Assembly: GCA_013180625.2 (NCBI GenBank)
Contig: SNVD02012239.1
Coordinates: 434,001-498,000, forward strand
Direction of reading: 5' to 3'
Source of the DNA: Boswellia sacra
Taxonomy: Eukaryota > Streptophyta > Magnoliopsida > Sapindales > Burseraceae
Length of the DNA stretch: 64,000 nt
The translations under genes and the position numbers were made by a program. The notes under the pieces were generated by a model. That model was not told where the DNA came from, searched no databases, and saw only the letters and a program-made list of their open reading frames with translations. The stretch's first letter is position 1. Each line of letters starts with the position of its first letter. Below, piece after piece: positions 23,304-35,798 of this stretch.

Positions 23304-25640
23304 TGCTAAAAGAAAGAATAAATCTCTTGAAGAAATGAAGGAAAGATAATCAAATGAGATAATTACATCAAAGTCAACATATCCATCAAAGGAAATGATC
23401 ACAAAACAACTAAGCATATCCAAGACATTAAAGAAGTTTAGACAAGATCAAGGAAATTTGAATTGAGATAATTATTCTCAATTATGACTTCATTATAGTT
23501 GTCAATTATAATAGACTTAATTGTAGGATTCTTTCTATAGTTGTTAGTTGTCATTCTTGTATAAATTCATTTGTTTGCAACAGACTTTTGTACAACAGAA
23601 AATAATATTCAATATTATTCTTAAAACTCCAACTTTCTTTTCTCTTACATGGTATCAGAGCATCTTCCTGAAAGTGCATAAATCATGTCTTCTTCAACTG
23701 TTCATTATCCTTACCCTTCCAATCTTAATATAGGGAACTTTGTCTCCTTAAAACTCTCAAATAACTACATCTTATGGAACACGTAAATAAGCGGTCTTAT
23801 CGTGAGCCAAGATATGGGAGGATTTTTAGATGGGAGTTATCCCAAACTAGATGAGTTCATCACTATTTTTGAAGAATCTAAAGGTTCTACAACCAAGAAG
23901 CAAGTGATAAATCATCAATTTGTTTTGTGGAGGAGATCGGATCGACTTCTCTGTGGCTGGATCGTTGCGACTTTATCAGAAGAAGTTCTTGGTCTTGCTA
24001 TAGGTCTTGAAACTTCAGCAAAGTTATGGAAATTTCTTGTTGAACATTATGCTCGAAGTACACAAGATAGGGAATTTTTTCTGTTACAGAGAATGCATTT
24101 ACTAAACAGAGAGAATTTAAAAACTATAAATGATTACATCTGAGCCTTTAAAGGGACTTGTGATGAACTTGAAACCATAGGCAGGACACTTGATGATCAG
24201 CAAAAGGCATTTGGTTTACTAAGAGGACTAGGTAATGGATATGAGTCTTTTGTTACTTCAATGATGAAGCCTCCTATTTCGTCTTATATTGTTATAGTTA
24301 GTTTGCTCCAAAGCCATGAAAATATGAACACTTTATATAGTTCAGCAGTTGCTACTAATGAACATTTTGCTTTTTTTTCTAAAAAATATGGTAGCAAACA
24401 ATTTAAGAATGACAGGCAAGGAGGACAAAAATTTTTCAACTCAAAAGGGAGAGGTTTTTCACAATCAGAACAAAAGCCTCCGAACTCACTACAAGCCAAC
24501 AAGGAAAATCAAGAAGAGCAAAACAAGAATGAAGTGAGCTACCAAATATGTGGAAAGCCTCGCCACACAGCCTTAAATTGCTAGAATCGATTCGAACAAG
24601 GCTTCCAACCTGAAGATACGGTTCAGGCCCTTGCTGCCATGTCAATCTCTGACAACCATGATGAAGGGTGGTTTCTAGATACTGGAGCAACTCAGCACAT
24701 GACTTCTAATAATGGAATGCCTAAATGATTTTGGGTTGAGGCTCTTGGAACTGCAACTTGGCTAATTAATAGACTTCCAACAGGCGTTTTATCTATAGAA
24801 AGTCCAATGGAAAAACTTCTTGATTCTGATTAGGGAGGAAGTCCTGTTACACGAAGATCTACTATTGGTTTTTGCACATTTTTAGGATCAAATTGTATCT
24901 CTTGGTCAGCTAAGAAACAACCCGCGGTTGATAGATCAAGCACTGAAGCTGAATATAGGGCTCTAGCATCAACCGCTGTTGAACTTACATGGATTACTTA
25001 TCTGCTTAAGGATATTGGTTTCAATCTTTCTCAGCCACCTACATTATACAGTGATAATATCTCTACACTGCACTTGACCATTAATCCAGTGTTTCATGCT
25101 TGTACAAAACATATAGAAATTGACTACCATTTTGTACGCAAAAAAGTAGCTCAAGGTCAACTCATAACTCGTTTTGTTAGCTCGAAGGAACAGGTTGCTG
25201 ATTTTCTCACAAAACCCTAGCACGAACTCCATTTCAAGAACTTTGCAACAAACTTGGTCTATGGCTTTTCCCTTGGCGAAGTTTGAGGGGGGATGCTAAA
25301 GGAAAGAATCAATCTCTAGAAGAAATGAAGGAAAGACAATCAAATGAGATAATTACATCACAGCCAAGCATATCCATCAAAGGAAATGATCACAAAACAA
25401 CTAAGCATGTCCAAGACATTAAAGAAGATCAGACAAGATCATGGAAATTTGAATTGAGATAATTATTCTCAATTATGACTTGATTATAGCTGTCAATTAT
25501 AGTATACTTAATTGTAGGATTCTTTTTATAGCTGTTACTTGTCATTCTTGTATAAATTCATTTGTTTGCTACAGACTTTTGTACAACAGAAAATCATATT
25601 CAATATTATTCTTAAAACTCCAACTTTCTTTTCTCTTACA
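23304..25640 (+). mobile_element. Internally deleted Ty1/copia retrotransposon, 2337 bp
   Basis: The LTRs 23304-23649 and 25294-25640 (346 and 347 bp) start TGCTAAA and end CTTACA. TGGTATCAGAGC follows the 5' LTR at 23650 and a purine tract GAGGGGGGA precedes the 3' LTR. The flanks GTTTT (23299-23303) and GTTTC (25641-25645) fit a target duplication with one change. The interior keeps gag (23685-24600), the protease start, a stub of integrase and RNase H, but all of RT and most of integrase are gone. It could move only with help from a relative. Confidence 0.93.
23685..25219 (+). pseudogene. Deleted copia gag-pol remnant
   Basis: Gag reads from ATG 23685 with stops near 23787, 24141 and 24583. 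The zinc knuckle at 24540-24582 (YQICGKPRHTALNC) has Tyr where the first Cys is expected. Protease WFLDTGATQHMTS (near 24670) is followed almost at once by the integrase end FWVEALGTATWLINRLP (24731), then TAG and RNase H (STIGFCTFLGSNCISWSAKK, SSTEAEYRALAS, HIEIDYHFV). The joins at about 24715 and 24830 mark two internal deletions. Confidence 0.88.
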
Positions 25641-25914
25641 GTTTCATGAGGACTTTGGATTGGGCTCTTTTAGTGGGTCGAATCAGGTGAGCTTAGTAAT
25701 ATTTCCCTGTTAAAAAGACTTCAGTATTTGATGGGCTGCGAAATATATGATCCGCTTTGGGCCTGTGGACTTAGAATTTGAATATTCTAAAGCCTATCAC
25801 CGTTAGAAATCCCAAATTTATAATCTAAATTATTTATCTAAAAATAAGGTCCAAATCCTTCGCATTATATCACTGCAAGATGGTCTCCAATGAAAATATT
25901 AAAAATATCAACGG

Positions 25915-26440
25915 GCTTTCAAAACCACATGGCATGCAAAGCCCTCCATGTGCTTGTTCTATACACAAAGGATTAAGATCCTTAGAGGATTTGATTCGAT
26001 TCTAATTAAACAAATATATGCAAACAAAAAGAAACTAAAAAATCTAAATATACTATAAAGCTGTGTAGTCCTGCAAGCATTGAAAGCTTGGCAATAATAG
26101 AGAAGCTATATGGCTTCCTAATGAAAAGCGGTCGACGGCTTAAATTAAACTTGACCTGATGTTCTTTATTGGGTTTTTAGTAAATGCAGGTCAAAGACGC
26201 TGAAAGCCAATTACATAAGCTTTAAGTTCATAACCAAGCATTTTATCTTAAATTCTTAAGTTTCACAAACACGCTAAACAAATAGTTGCTATCATCTTGA
26301 TTGAAAATTCAGAAGTTATCAAAACGCGTATTGCAAGTGACAAAAATGCTTGTCAAATTGATGTGTTATATCAGCGTGATAAAGATAAAACACTGAATCA
26401 ACTGCCCCACAAAACACTCTATAGAAGTATTGTTGATAGT
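25915..26440 (+). promoter_or_regulatory. Relic resembling the MLO-A promoter region
   Basis: Blocks here recur in the same order upstream of MLO-A (41140-41960). Examples are AAAGCTG-TGTAGTCC near 26058 and 41266, GCAGGTCAAAGA near 26189 and 41387, AGTTGCTATCA near 26283 and 41831, and AGTGACAAAAATGCTTGT near 26337 against ACGTGACAAAATGCTTGT near 41886. The G-box CACGTG of MLO-A is CAAGTG here. No MLO exon follows, so this is a promoter-like relic without a gene. Confidence 0.6.
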
Positions 26441-26865
26441 GGTGGAGCATTGTTGCCGAAGATTTCCAAAAAGCCTAAACCATGAGTACTGCATATTCAA
26501 TTTCTATTCAGTCTGCATGCGCACATATATGAAATTAGCTTGAGGATACTGCCTGCCTCATAACTTCAGTAGCCAAGGATTTAGAACAGTTTCCATCAAA
26601 CAATTTATAATGATCAATACAAAACAAAAAGGGATAGTTTTCATGTGTGTTATACCGTTACATATTAAAACTATTGAAGACGGCATACTGTCTTTCGAAA
26701 ATTGTATTCAATGATTAAAAACTTATGTAAATAGTTTTTTGTAAACTTTCATAACATATTGTATATATAGTCATTGATGTTCAGTGAAAACATAACAGAT
26801 AATACAAAGGTTAAAAGTAATTTATAAAAAATAATTATTGTGCAGTGAAGATAAGGAACTTATGG

Positions 26866-26876
<11 letters not shown>

Positions 26877-26899
<23 letters not shown>
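26877..26899. repeat. (AC)n microsatellite
   Basis: Uninterrupted AC run preceded by a short AT run. Confidence 0.95.
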
Positions 26900-27164
26900 T
26901 TGAGAATATTCAAATAAAAACTTTGGTTTTCATGCATTTCACTATTATAATGCCAATAAACCGTCTTCTAGTTTATGATGTTCAAAATTTCTCTATTTTT
27001 AACCGAAATTATGTCGATAAATTGTTTTAACGATGTAAAAGATCGTTAAAACAATTTGTGGCACGAAGATTTTTTTTCTTACGCAGTCATTAGATAAGAA
27101 TTCAGTAAACAATGAAAAAGATGAAGCTGCATCTACCGGTGCTCAAGATACCAATACAATACAC

Positions 27165-27352
27165 AAAGCCCCTGCCTGATTAACAAATAACATTTATGCA
27201 CCCATCAAATTGATAGTACTTTCTGTTCACGTAATTAATTAGTTTGGCTTCAGCCTAGCCTCACCCATGATCGAAGGCAATGAGAAGTTACACAAGAGGA
27301 GCGGATACATGCATGAAAATTGCAAATCGTTGACATATTCAACTCATGGGAC
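27165..27352. repeat. Diverged direct duplication, copy 1
   Basis: Matches 28281-28475 in the same orientation. Shared blocks are GATAGTACTTTCTGTTCA, GTAATTAATTAGTTTG, GAGCGGATA-ATGCATG and GTTGACATAT. It lies left of the fold-back element. Confidence 0.75.
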
Positions 27353-27465
27353 ATCTAACCCGCACTATGTACACTATTAGACCTACATCTGACTGGCGTC
27401 CCCAAGGTATGGGCGAAGAAAAATGTCACCCGTGCCATTCAGAAAATAACATCTAATCCTCACTT

Positions 27466-28212
27466 TTAACATAAATACTTAACGACGTTAACAAAGAGAA
27501 ATAAAAGAATTTTTAACATAGGTTAAAATCATATGATACTAGCCTGACTCAAACATGGGATCACGCGGTTAACATGCTTAATGTAAGTTAATCAAATTTA
27601 TATAAACACGTGAACCCACAAAATATTTATTTAACATTAAACATAAAATAAAATCTATCTTTATTTTATTCTTTAAATTATTCTTTAAAAGTTAAAATTA
27701 AGATTAAACAATGTAAATTAAATAATAGTAAAATTATTAATTAAAAAGTTAAAAATATATTAAAAGATGATAAAATATGTATTAAATGATGAAAAAATAG
27801 ATAATTTTAAATTATAAAAAACAACTTTTATAACTATACTATAATAAAATCATTTACTTTATCATTATTTCAAAATATATTGATTTATTGATACTTCAAA
27901 ATTTTAACTTTTTAAATTAATAATTTTACTATTATTTACTTTATATTGTTTATTCTTAACTTTAATTTAAAAAAATTAAAATAAAGGTAGATTTTATTTT
28001 AGTTTTAATGTTAAGTAATGTTTTGAAGCTCCATGTTATCTTTCATCGCTTTGGTTGAATGATTAATCTTGAACATATTAATCAAGTAATCCCAGGTTCA
28101 AGTTAAGCTAGTGCTATATGTTTTCTTAGTTTTATCATATTTCAACATTAAAAAGAGTTGAATACCCTTCCTTTTTCTTAAGGTCGTTAAGTGTTTTTAT
28201 TAAAGCGGGGGC
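27466..28212. mobile_element. Fold-back element with arms of about 300 bp
   Basis: The left arm (27466 to about 27775) and the right arm (about 27875-28212) are imperfect reverse complements. The clearest blocks are AAATAATAGTAAAATTATTAA (27718) against its complement near 27922, TTAACATTAAAC-TAAAATAAAATCTA near the middle of each arm, and ACTTAACGAC near each outer end. The termini and target duplication are not sharp, and I see no coding sequence. It may be a Mutator-type or other long-TIR MITE. Confidence 0.7.
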
Positions 28213-28280
28213 TAGACGTTGCTTTCCAAACAGCCGAGGTGGCACTTGATTAGCCCAAAGCCTGGGGTCTCAATGCTTTT

Positions 28281-28475
28281 ACAAAGCCCTTCCTGGTTAA
28301 CAGCAACAATTAATATTTTTGTAGCCATCTAATAGATAGTACTTTCTGTTCATGTAATTAATTAGTTTGTCCTCAATTTAGACTTACCCAGATCGTAGTC
28401 ACTGGGAAGTTGCATTGAGAAGAGCGGATAAATGCATGTAAACTACAACTGGTTGACATATGCAACTTATGGCAC
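28281..28475. repeat. Diverged direct duplication, copy 2
   Basis: Second copy of 27165-27352, with small indels, on the right side of the fold-back element. Confidence 0.75.
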
Positions 28476-30528
28476 ATTATCAAATCAATGTAAATTGCAA
28501 ATGGTTATTTGTTTATTTATTTTATAATATTAATTATACAAAAATATGTAACATATATTATATATCAAGTACTTGGTAGTTTTGAGTCTTGGCATTGGGA
28601 ATGACAATTTTTGACACGACACACTATCACGATATAAATATGATACGGTATCTTTACATAATTAGCAAATATACCCGATTCATGTTAAGGATATTTAAAA
28701 TAACAATCCATTTAATGATAAAAATAGTTAAACATATTTTGTTAATTCTCAACTTGCAAAGTTATTTAACGATATGAATTGTTATGTACTTATAACATAT
28801 ATATTATAAAATTAAAAATTTTATATTATAACGTAAATTAATCTGTATTATAGTAAATTAGGATGATTTTAATTACTTTTTATACTAACAATTATTTAGA
28901 TTCTAAGAATAATTTTAATTAATATAAATATATAGAATATGATGAATTAAGCATAAATAAGTTAAACAATTAAGTAAATTATGTGAATTAAATATAACAC
29001 GATAATAAAATATGGGTGACACATTTAATAACTATATCGTATCCGTGTTTCACGTCTTAACACGAATAATTAAATGGGTCAACACGTAAATATGAATTAT
29101 TACTCCTATTTTTAATAATATGATGAGTACTTCAAAAAAGTAAATGCAATATACACTTAATCAACTCTCACCGAAATTTTTTTGAGGAAGTTATGAACTA
29201 TCATTGCATCTTGCCGCTATATATATAAAATAAGTATTTTAATATATCCATTTTTTACAAAATATCTTGACACAAATTTTTATTTATTCATCCCAACTAA
29301 TCCAATTATTAAGAATAAGAACAATAAAAAAGGTGTAATTAAGTATGTTTATTTTGTAATTTATATTCATATTTATAGAACGAACAGATCAATATTAATT
29401 GAAACTTAACAAATAGATCATTTAGAATATTTGTTCTGAAGTGCTTACTATTCTAGGTACTTAAATTATACAATTTCTTGGCCATTAGACTTGGTGTATG
29501 TTATATTGTTATGGTCATAATGTTGAAGAACCATCTAATAGAGTTATATATATGTGCTGTAAAAATAAAAATTTTCCGGACAATTCACTTAATCTGCACT
29601 TTAATTAACTTGAAAACTTTGACAGTGTACATTGTATAAAAATTTTTCTTAAAGTAAAGTTCTTTGATTAATTAATTAGAATAAAAGGCAAGACTCGAGC
29701 TAGAAATAAAGCAAACTATTTTATTGGAATTAATCTTCCGAATCGCTTAATCGGCCTGCATTCAAACATCTTCTTGAAATTTCTATGAAATGGAAGAAAA
29801 CAATTACATCTAAAATACAAGAATCATAGAAATTTCAATTAATTCTTACTCAAGAAACTTAGAAGAGAATAAGTCCATTAAATTTAATAAATTTATTTAT
29901 TATACCCTTTAAACAACCAATTAAACGATTCTAAACCCTTTAATCCCCTTAAAATTTCATATGAAAAGGTTTACAAGTTTGTAAGAGATAATAATGTTTT
30001 TTTATCTTCAAAAGTCTAAAATTAGGTAAAATTATTGGTTGCTTAACCTATAAGTTAGATGAAAATGAACTGATGAGAAAAGACCGCAGAGAATTGACGG
30101 TCAATGATAAATTGATGGCTTCCTTTAATTCCTAGTTAAAGTTGCTACGTTTTTTCCGAAGTAAACCCAGAAATTAAAGGTTGAAATGAAATAATAAATT
30201 AGGCGGGGCATGTGCTTTTATTTTAAGCTAGAATTAATATTGGGGATCAGGAAAATGACTAATTTCAATTGATGAGATTTTATCATCACGACCAAAGAGA
30301 AGGAGCTACCTCATATATTTTACTATATAATATAAATTACATTTAATAAGTTATTGACTACTCCTGCGCTGATGTTATAGCAAGCCAATGTTAATGTGTA
30401 AATGCGCCATCAAGATTAAATATTCTGCCACACCTGCACCTCTAATTCTAAGCATTCTTTTACTATTAGCTAATTTCTCTTCACCACACACATATATATA
30501 GACATGCATAATCGAGCAATTCATTATA
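28476..30528. other. AT-rich intergenic DNA
   Basis: No gene seen. At 28600-29060 GACACGACACACTATCACG and, inverted, CGTGTTAAGACGTGAAACACG hint at a decayed transposon, but the ends cannot be fixed. Confidence 0.5.
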
Positions 30529-31480
30529 TTTATTGTCACACCCTGTGTCCAACATAGTAATACTGCAGCGGATAAGAACTTGCCAAGGGAACACAATCGT
30601 CGCTATGCCAAAATCCTCTCGTAATCTTTAACTGATCGAATACCTGAGGTACACAACAGACTAGTGAGTATGAAACTCAGTAAGCAGCTAGAATTATAAA
30701 ACTGGCGTAACACTCAAAATAAAACAATTAATGGCGATAACCATTTCAGAATACGATTACAATTCAATACTTATTCTATAATTATTGGTTACTGTTCATT
30801 TCTTGGTATACAAGCCAACAGTGCTTTACTAAGGAAATTAGAATATTGATTTTAGTGTTCAAGGAACACGCCCCTATGCGAGAAAACTTGCACGGCGACG
30901 CCAAGTTTCTGATTTCCAATCTGTTACAAATTCCAGTTTCGCGCTCCGGTGCCAAGGGAGGGCACACATGCGCCAACTCTCTATTCTCTCTTACTTGAGT
31001 CAGTGCAAGTAGCGCTTCAGCGTAAAAGGTATGGCGCAGCGATGCCAATTCTCTGCCTATATCTCTTTAGATTAGTTAAAGATGCACCCTTGCACCATTT
31101 AATTATGCTCCTGCGCCAACCCTGTATCAATGGCCATTTCTTAGACCAATTCCTCTCTTATCCAGTTACATTCCTAATTCCATAAATACTTGTATATGGG
31201 TAATCAAGCATGGCTTTTCCATGTCAAAACTTATCACATACACCCATTTACATACACATCTCATTTACACATAAACTTTCCACAAGTCGATCACATCCTC
31301 ATGTGCTCCCATAAACATATAAATCATTTACACATGAGTTTCCATAAGCTAGCTACATTGTTCATATGGATATCCATTTCACATAATTTCGGAAGCTTTC
31401 ACAGTACAGTCACAGTTACTTAGGAACAGTGCTCTCTAATCAAGGTAGGACTTTTCGTCTCACAGTCAGTTCCCATACGT

Positions 31481-31890
31481 AGGCCTACCCATGAATCAGC
31501 TCAAGGCTAGTCTGACAATCCGGGTGATACCGGGCCCATGCTACCGAATCTCGTCTAGAGAAACACATGGTCCAGACCTCCCCTCAAGCCATGGGGATAC
31601 AGAACAGTACAGATACATTCAGAGGCCTACCCATGAAATAGCTCAAGGCTAGTCTGACAATCCGGGTGATACCGGGCCCATGCTACCGAATCTCATCTAG
31701 AGAAACACATGGTCCAGACCTCCCCTCAAGCCATGAGAGTACGTAACAGTACGGATACATTCAGATGCCTACACTTGAAATAGCTCGAGGCTAGTCTGAC
31801 AATCCGGGTGATACCGGGCCCATGCTACCGAATCTCGTTTAGAGAAACACATGGTCCAAACCTCCCCTCGAGCTATGAGAGCCAAATATC
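31481..31890. repeat. 142-bp tandem repeat in the left LTR, about 2.9 copies
   Basis: Units begin at 31481, 31623 and 31765. Each carries GGCTAGTCTGACAATCCGGG and ACACATGGTCCA-ACCTCCCC. The right LTR has the same array from 36746. The related solo LTR keeps two diverged, non-adjacent copies (about 60288-60372 and 60540-60640). Confidence 0.92.
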
Positions 31891-34211
31891 CTAAGTTGTG
31901 GCATGCCACTTACATATCAGTTTTCACATTCAATCACATAAGTGAAGCTCTATATTAAGCTTTCACTCACCTATCACATTTCACATTTCAGTCACATAAG
32001 TGAAGCTCTATATTAAGCTTTCACTCACATATCACATATCACATTTCAGTCACATAAGTGAAGCTCTATATTAAGCTTCTAACCCAATCACAACTTGTGA
32101 CAATTCATTCACTTTAATGCTAGCATTTAACAGTATCACATTTCACATTCGTCATTCAATATATTCTCATGGGCTTGGCATGTAATTTCAAATTCATAAC
32201 ACATCACGCAATGATGCATGCCTTCGCACATCACAGTATTGCAGTTTACTTCCATAATTGAGGTTCTACGTAGGCTTCTCATTAATCACATAACACTCAT
32301 AAACACAATAAGCCTACATATCTCACATACACTTATGGATGTGCACAATCCACACATTGACATCATTTCTACACATATAGAACCCCATTGAATTCTTTAT
32401 TAGTGCCAACCCTTCCATTACTCTTCGATGTATTTCAATCACATCGTTGCGTTACTATGTCCATGTATAACTAATCTCATTCAATTTCCACTCGTACACA
32501 TTCATGGCACTCTAATACACATGATTTTTCAGACATTCATTTGTCATGCCATCTCACATGAGGAAATAGTATCCTCGAATGTTTGGCATGTATTTCATTC
32601 TTCATATACACACATCGTTTCATTGGCAATATTATTCAAGCCATATCACAACAAATTCACATATATGAGGGCACAGTCACATTTCTATATCTCACACACA
32701 TAGAAGTTACACCAACATGTCAATCACATACACATCAAAGTGTGTGAAATCACACATTTCATAAATCACTATAAAATCCAATCAAATCATTTCCTATATC
32801 AAGGTCCATGTATTCATGGCCCTGTACACATTCCATCCACACAACTCACATATATTCACAATCACAGTCATTAAACACATTTCATTAATAGTTAATATCT
32901 GTTGTGTCCTCAGAAGGTTCTAGCTACTTACCTGGTTAGCCTTGCCTCTTAATTTCGTTGTCCTGTATTTCTTGACGAGCGGTTGTTTAAAGTTCATCTC
33001 CTTTTTTTTCTCCTTCCTCTCTGGTAACCATTGCCATAGTTATGACACATTGATCAATGTCCATTTAGAAGTCATTAAATTGTTTATAGGTTAACAACAA
33101 TTCAACCAACCAATAATATCATTTATTAAACTCTATCACACACATATTGGTTGGATTATTATAATAAGAGGTTATTCATTTCCAATGATCACCAAAATTC
33201 TTGGAAATCAAATAGACATACATATTATAGTCCATGAATTTTATTGAGTCAAAATAAGGTCATATACCCCTTGAAAATCCTTAATTTCATTCACACAGCA
33301 AATCTGTCTGCAGACCTCTCAACTGAACAGTGAAACTTTGAAGAATTTTATAAAATTTTACAATAATAAATCTCTACCAAACTTTCCAGTATAAAACTAG
33401 ACACATATGAGAGTCATTCCACCAAAAATCGTGATTTTCTAAGGAGCTTAAGGCAGTCAAACTAAATTTATTTCACAAACTCAGTTCTAGAACTTAACAT
33501 TCACAGTTCTTTAAGTCCAGATTTGAAAAATCATAACAATTCATACACAACTCCAAAAACCATCAAAATTTACAGTCTAATAGAAAACATACCCAAGGGT
33601 TTTCATATTAAAAATCACGAAATTTTACAAAGATTTGCCCCCTCAAATGGAGTTCATTTCTGCTGCCCTGTTTTAAAACAGGGGAATTCTCAATTTCGAA
33701 CCAGAACTTCAAAAATTCATTATAATTCACACACTGCGAATTTTTGAGTGTTTCAAAATTCTATAAACTCCTTGAGATGTCTATTTTATCATATAAAAAT
33801 TTCAGAGTCAGAAAACAACCACAGAATTTATAAGAAATTTCGGACTAACCCCTGTTCAGAAAAGAGGCTCTGCAGAAATTTCACTCAATCATGTTTCCTA
33901 ACTTCCCAAACATCATCCCTTCTCCTTCAATATACCATAGCACATGTAATATTATGTTTTCTAACATGTATCATGAAGTATATAACATAAACACAAGATT
34001 AATCATAGTAGAATCTAACATTTTCCTTATAGAATTTCATGATTAGGCTCTAAAGGAAAAAGGAGAAGATGAATTTACCTTAATTTCCTTCTAGCTTATT
34101 CAATTTTCCTTGAATTTCACAAGAGAAGAAAGCAAATTGAGAGAAAGAGAGAGGGCTGGAAACGTTTTGTAGAGACAAGAAAGAAAATAAAATTTTCTAG
34201 AATTCTCCCAA

Positions 34212-34221
34212 ATTTATATAG
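34212..34221 (-). promoter_or_regulatory. TATA box in the left LTR
   Basis: Minus-strand CTATATAAAT lies about 170 bases inside the element-5' edge of the LTR. It is followed on the minus strand by a pyrimidine-rich leader. Its equivalent in the right LTR is 39476-39485. Confidence 0.6.
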
Positions 34222-34387
34222 ATAAGGATTGGGTGAATTTCATATAAGCCCTCCATTTTCCAATGCTTCCAAGTCACCCTATCATAGTTTTTAATTTGCT
34301 TTATCACCCTTACAATTATACAAAAGTACTAATAATTTACATGCTTAAACACATAATAATTGTGGTTACGCATACTAGGGTGTTACA

Positions 34388-35798
34388 ACTCTCCCCCCCT
34401 TAAAAGAATTTCGTCCTCGAAATTCTATACCATCGTTCAATTGGGAAAATATTTATCATATATTCATTCTTTATTGCTCCCAAAGTTGCTTCACAAATGA
34501 GGGATTTACTTCAGAGCATTCTCATTGAAGATATCTTTTCTTCCGTATCTAATGCTCTTTATAGTCCATAGCTGATATTGTCCTTTAGTCGTCTGAAAAT
34601 TGTTTCTCAGCTCTAGTGATTTGGAACTTAGTATACAGGAGGAACTGAAATTTTTTTTTCCTCACCATTCACTTGTATAATACATTTGGTACACTTAACC
34701 ATAAAAGTGGCAGTGTGATCCATCGGCTACATTCTCAATCCTCAACAAGTCTCATAAAAGTTGATGTATCTTGGACTAAATTTTCTTTTCTTACCAAACT
34801 TTATCACTTTTGCCCTTAAAATCATATCCATAAGTTGTTACATATCTTTTCAAGATTGAATGACTCTTTCGGTTTACCCATAAAAACCATACTAAATTGG
34901 AATGTAATGCTTTAAACCATATGCAAACTTTTTTCGATGTAGATGTAGCCTTTCGGTCTCAAATCGAAACATCAAACACAAATATTCCACGGAACCTAAC
35001 ATCTTGTAGACATAAATTTACCCTTTTTGTTCCATGGTAAAAATTAATGCGTACAAGAAGAAAAGGAAACGAAATGGGTCAATCTATTAATAATTATCCA
35101 AATGGTATTACTATCTTTTGGAATCCTACGTTACCCACAATAAAATCCATGATTATGTGTTCTCATTCTCATTCGAGTATTAGGAGGAATTTTAACATTC
35201 TCAGTGGCCTTAGTCAATTTCTCATGTTTAAATCTGTAACATCAGGAATACATAATATTCCTCCATCACTTGTGACAATAACTCGTATCTCTTTCCGTGG
35301 GACTTGTTTTCCGTACGGTATGTAGCATTTAACTACTGATTGAGCATTTCTCATTCCTAAACAAAACAATGAACATTCTTTCAGTTCAAAAGGGTGATCG
35401 AAATTCCCAAACCTTCCAATATTAGACAGAGGTATATTAGACACAATTATCATTAAACTAAGACAATATCCAAACATTTCAGGTTTGAAATATCCTTGCC
35501 CAAAAACTTATCTCGTTGAGAGTCCCAAAGTTCACTCTTAGTTCTTGGAACTCCAATTTTCTCATCGTTCTAAATTGTAGGATTCTCAACATTAGCTGCT
35601 TCACTAGTACTAGTCATGTTGTCCCCACTTTGTTTAATGTTACAAAACACAATAACATACACACAATAGACAGTGAAATTCATAATTAAACTTACCAAAC
35701 ATTTAGTCATGAGGATTTGGCATAGGACTGGGTTCCCTTAACAGCTTATGACCAAATATTGTCTACAGAATCTTAAACGTTTGCTCTGATACCACTAC
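34388..35798 (-). pseudogene. Decayed gypsy pol remnant between the long LTRs
   Basis: On the minus strand, near 35149-35097, a MDFIVG segment resembles the start of the gypsy integrase core. IKFGKKRKFSPRYI (about 34805-34765) resembles the segment before a chromodomain. ISRTKFF followed by TAA (34424-34399) is the usual last peptide before the purine tract of these elements. Stops lie throughout, and RT, RNase H and protease are not recognisable. An 87-codon frame (35477-35214) has no match I know. Confidence 0.7.

Larger units (their letters stand above)
30534..34387 (-). repeat. Left LTR (3' LTR in element orientation), 3854 bp
   Basis: On the plus strand it starts TGTCACACCC and ends GGGTGTTACA. 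It holds three copies of a 142-bp unit (from 31481), three copies of a 58-bp unit (31930-32080) and an 18-bp palindrome near 33666. The minus-strand 88-codon frame at 30782-31048 and its copy at 36047-36313 are part of the LTR and have no family match. Confidence 0.95.

Noticed and set aside
30782..31048. 88-codon minus-strand frame repeated nearly unchanged at 36047-36313
   Set aside because: The identity is explained by the two LTR copies. The frame has no known motif and is not kept in the related solo LTR.
31481..31890. Regular repeats that could suggest a CRISPR-like array
   Set aside because: The 142-bp units are contiguous without unique spacers and lie in a retrotransposon LTR of a plant.
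33523..33990. Pairs of plus-strand open frames (74 and 80 codons) duplicated at 38787-39254
   Set aside because: They lie antisense to the LTR transcript and are duplicated only because they are in LTRs. Their composition is not protein-like.
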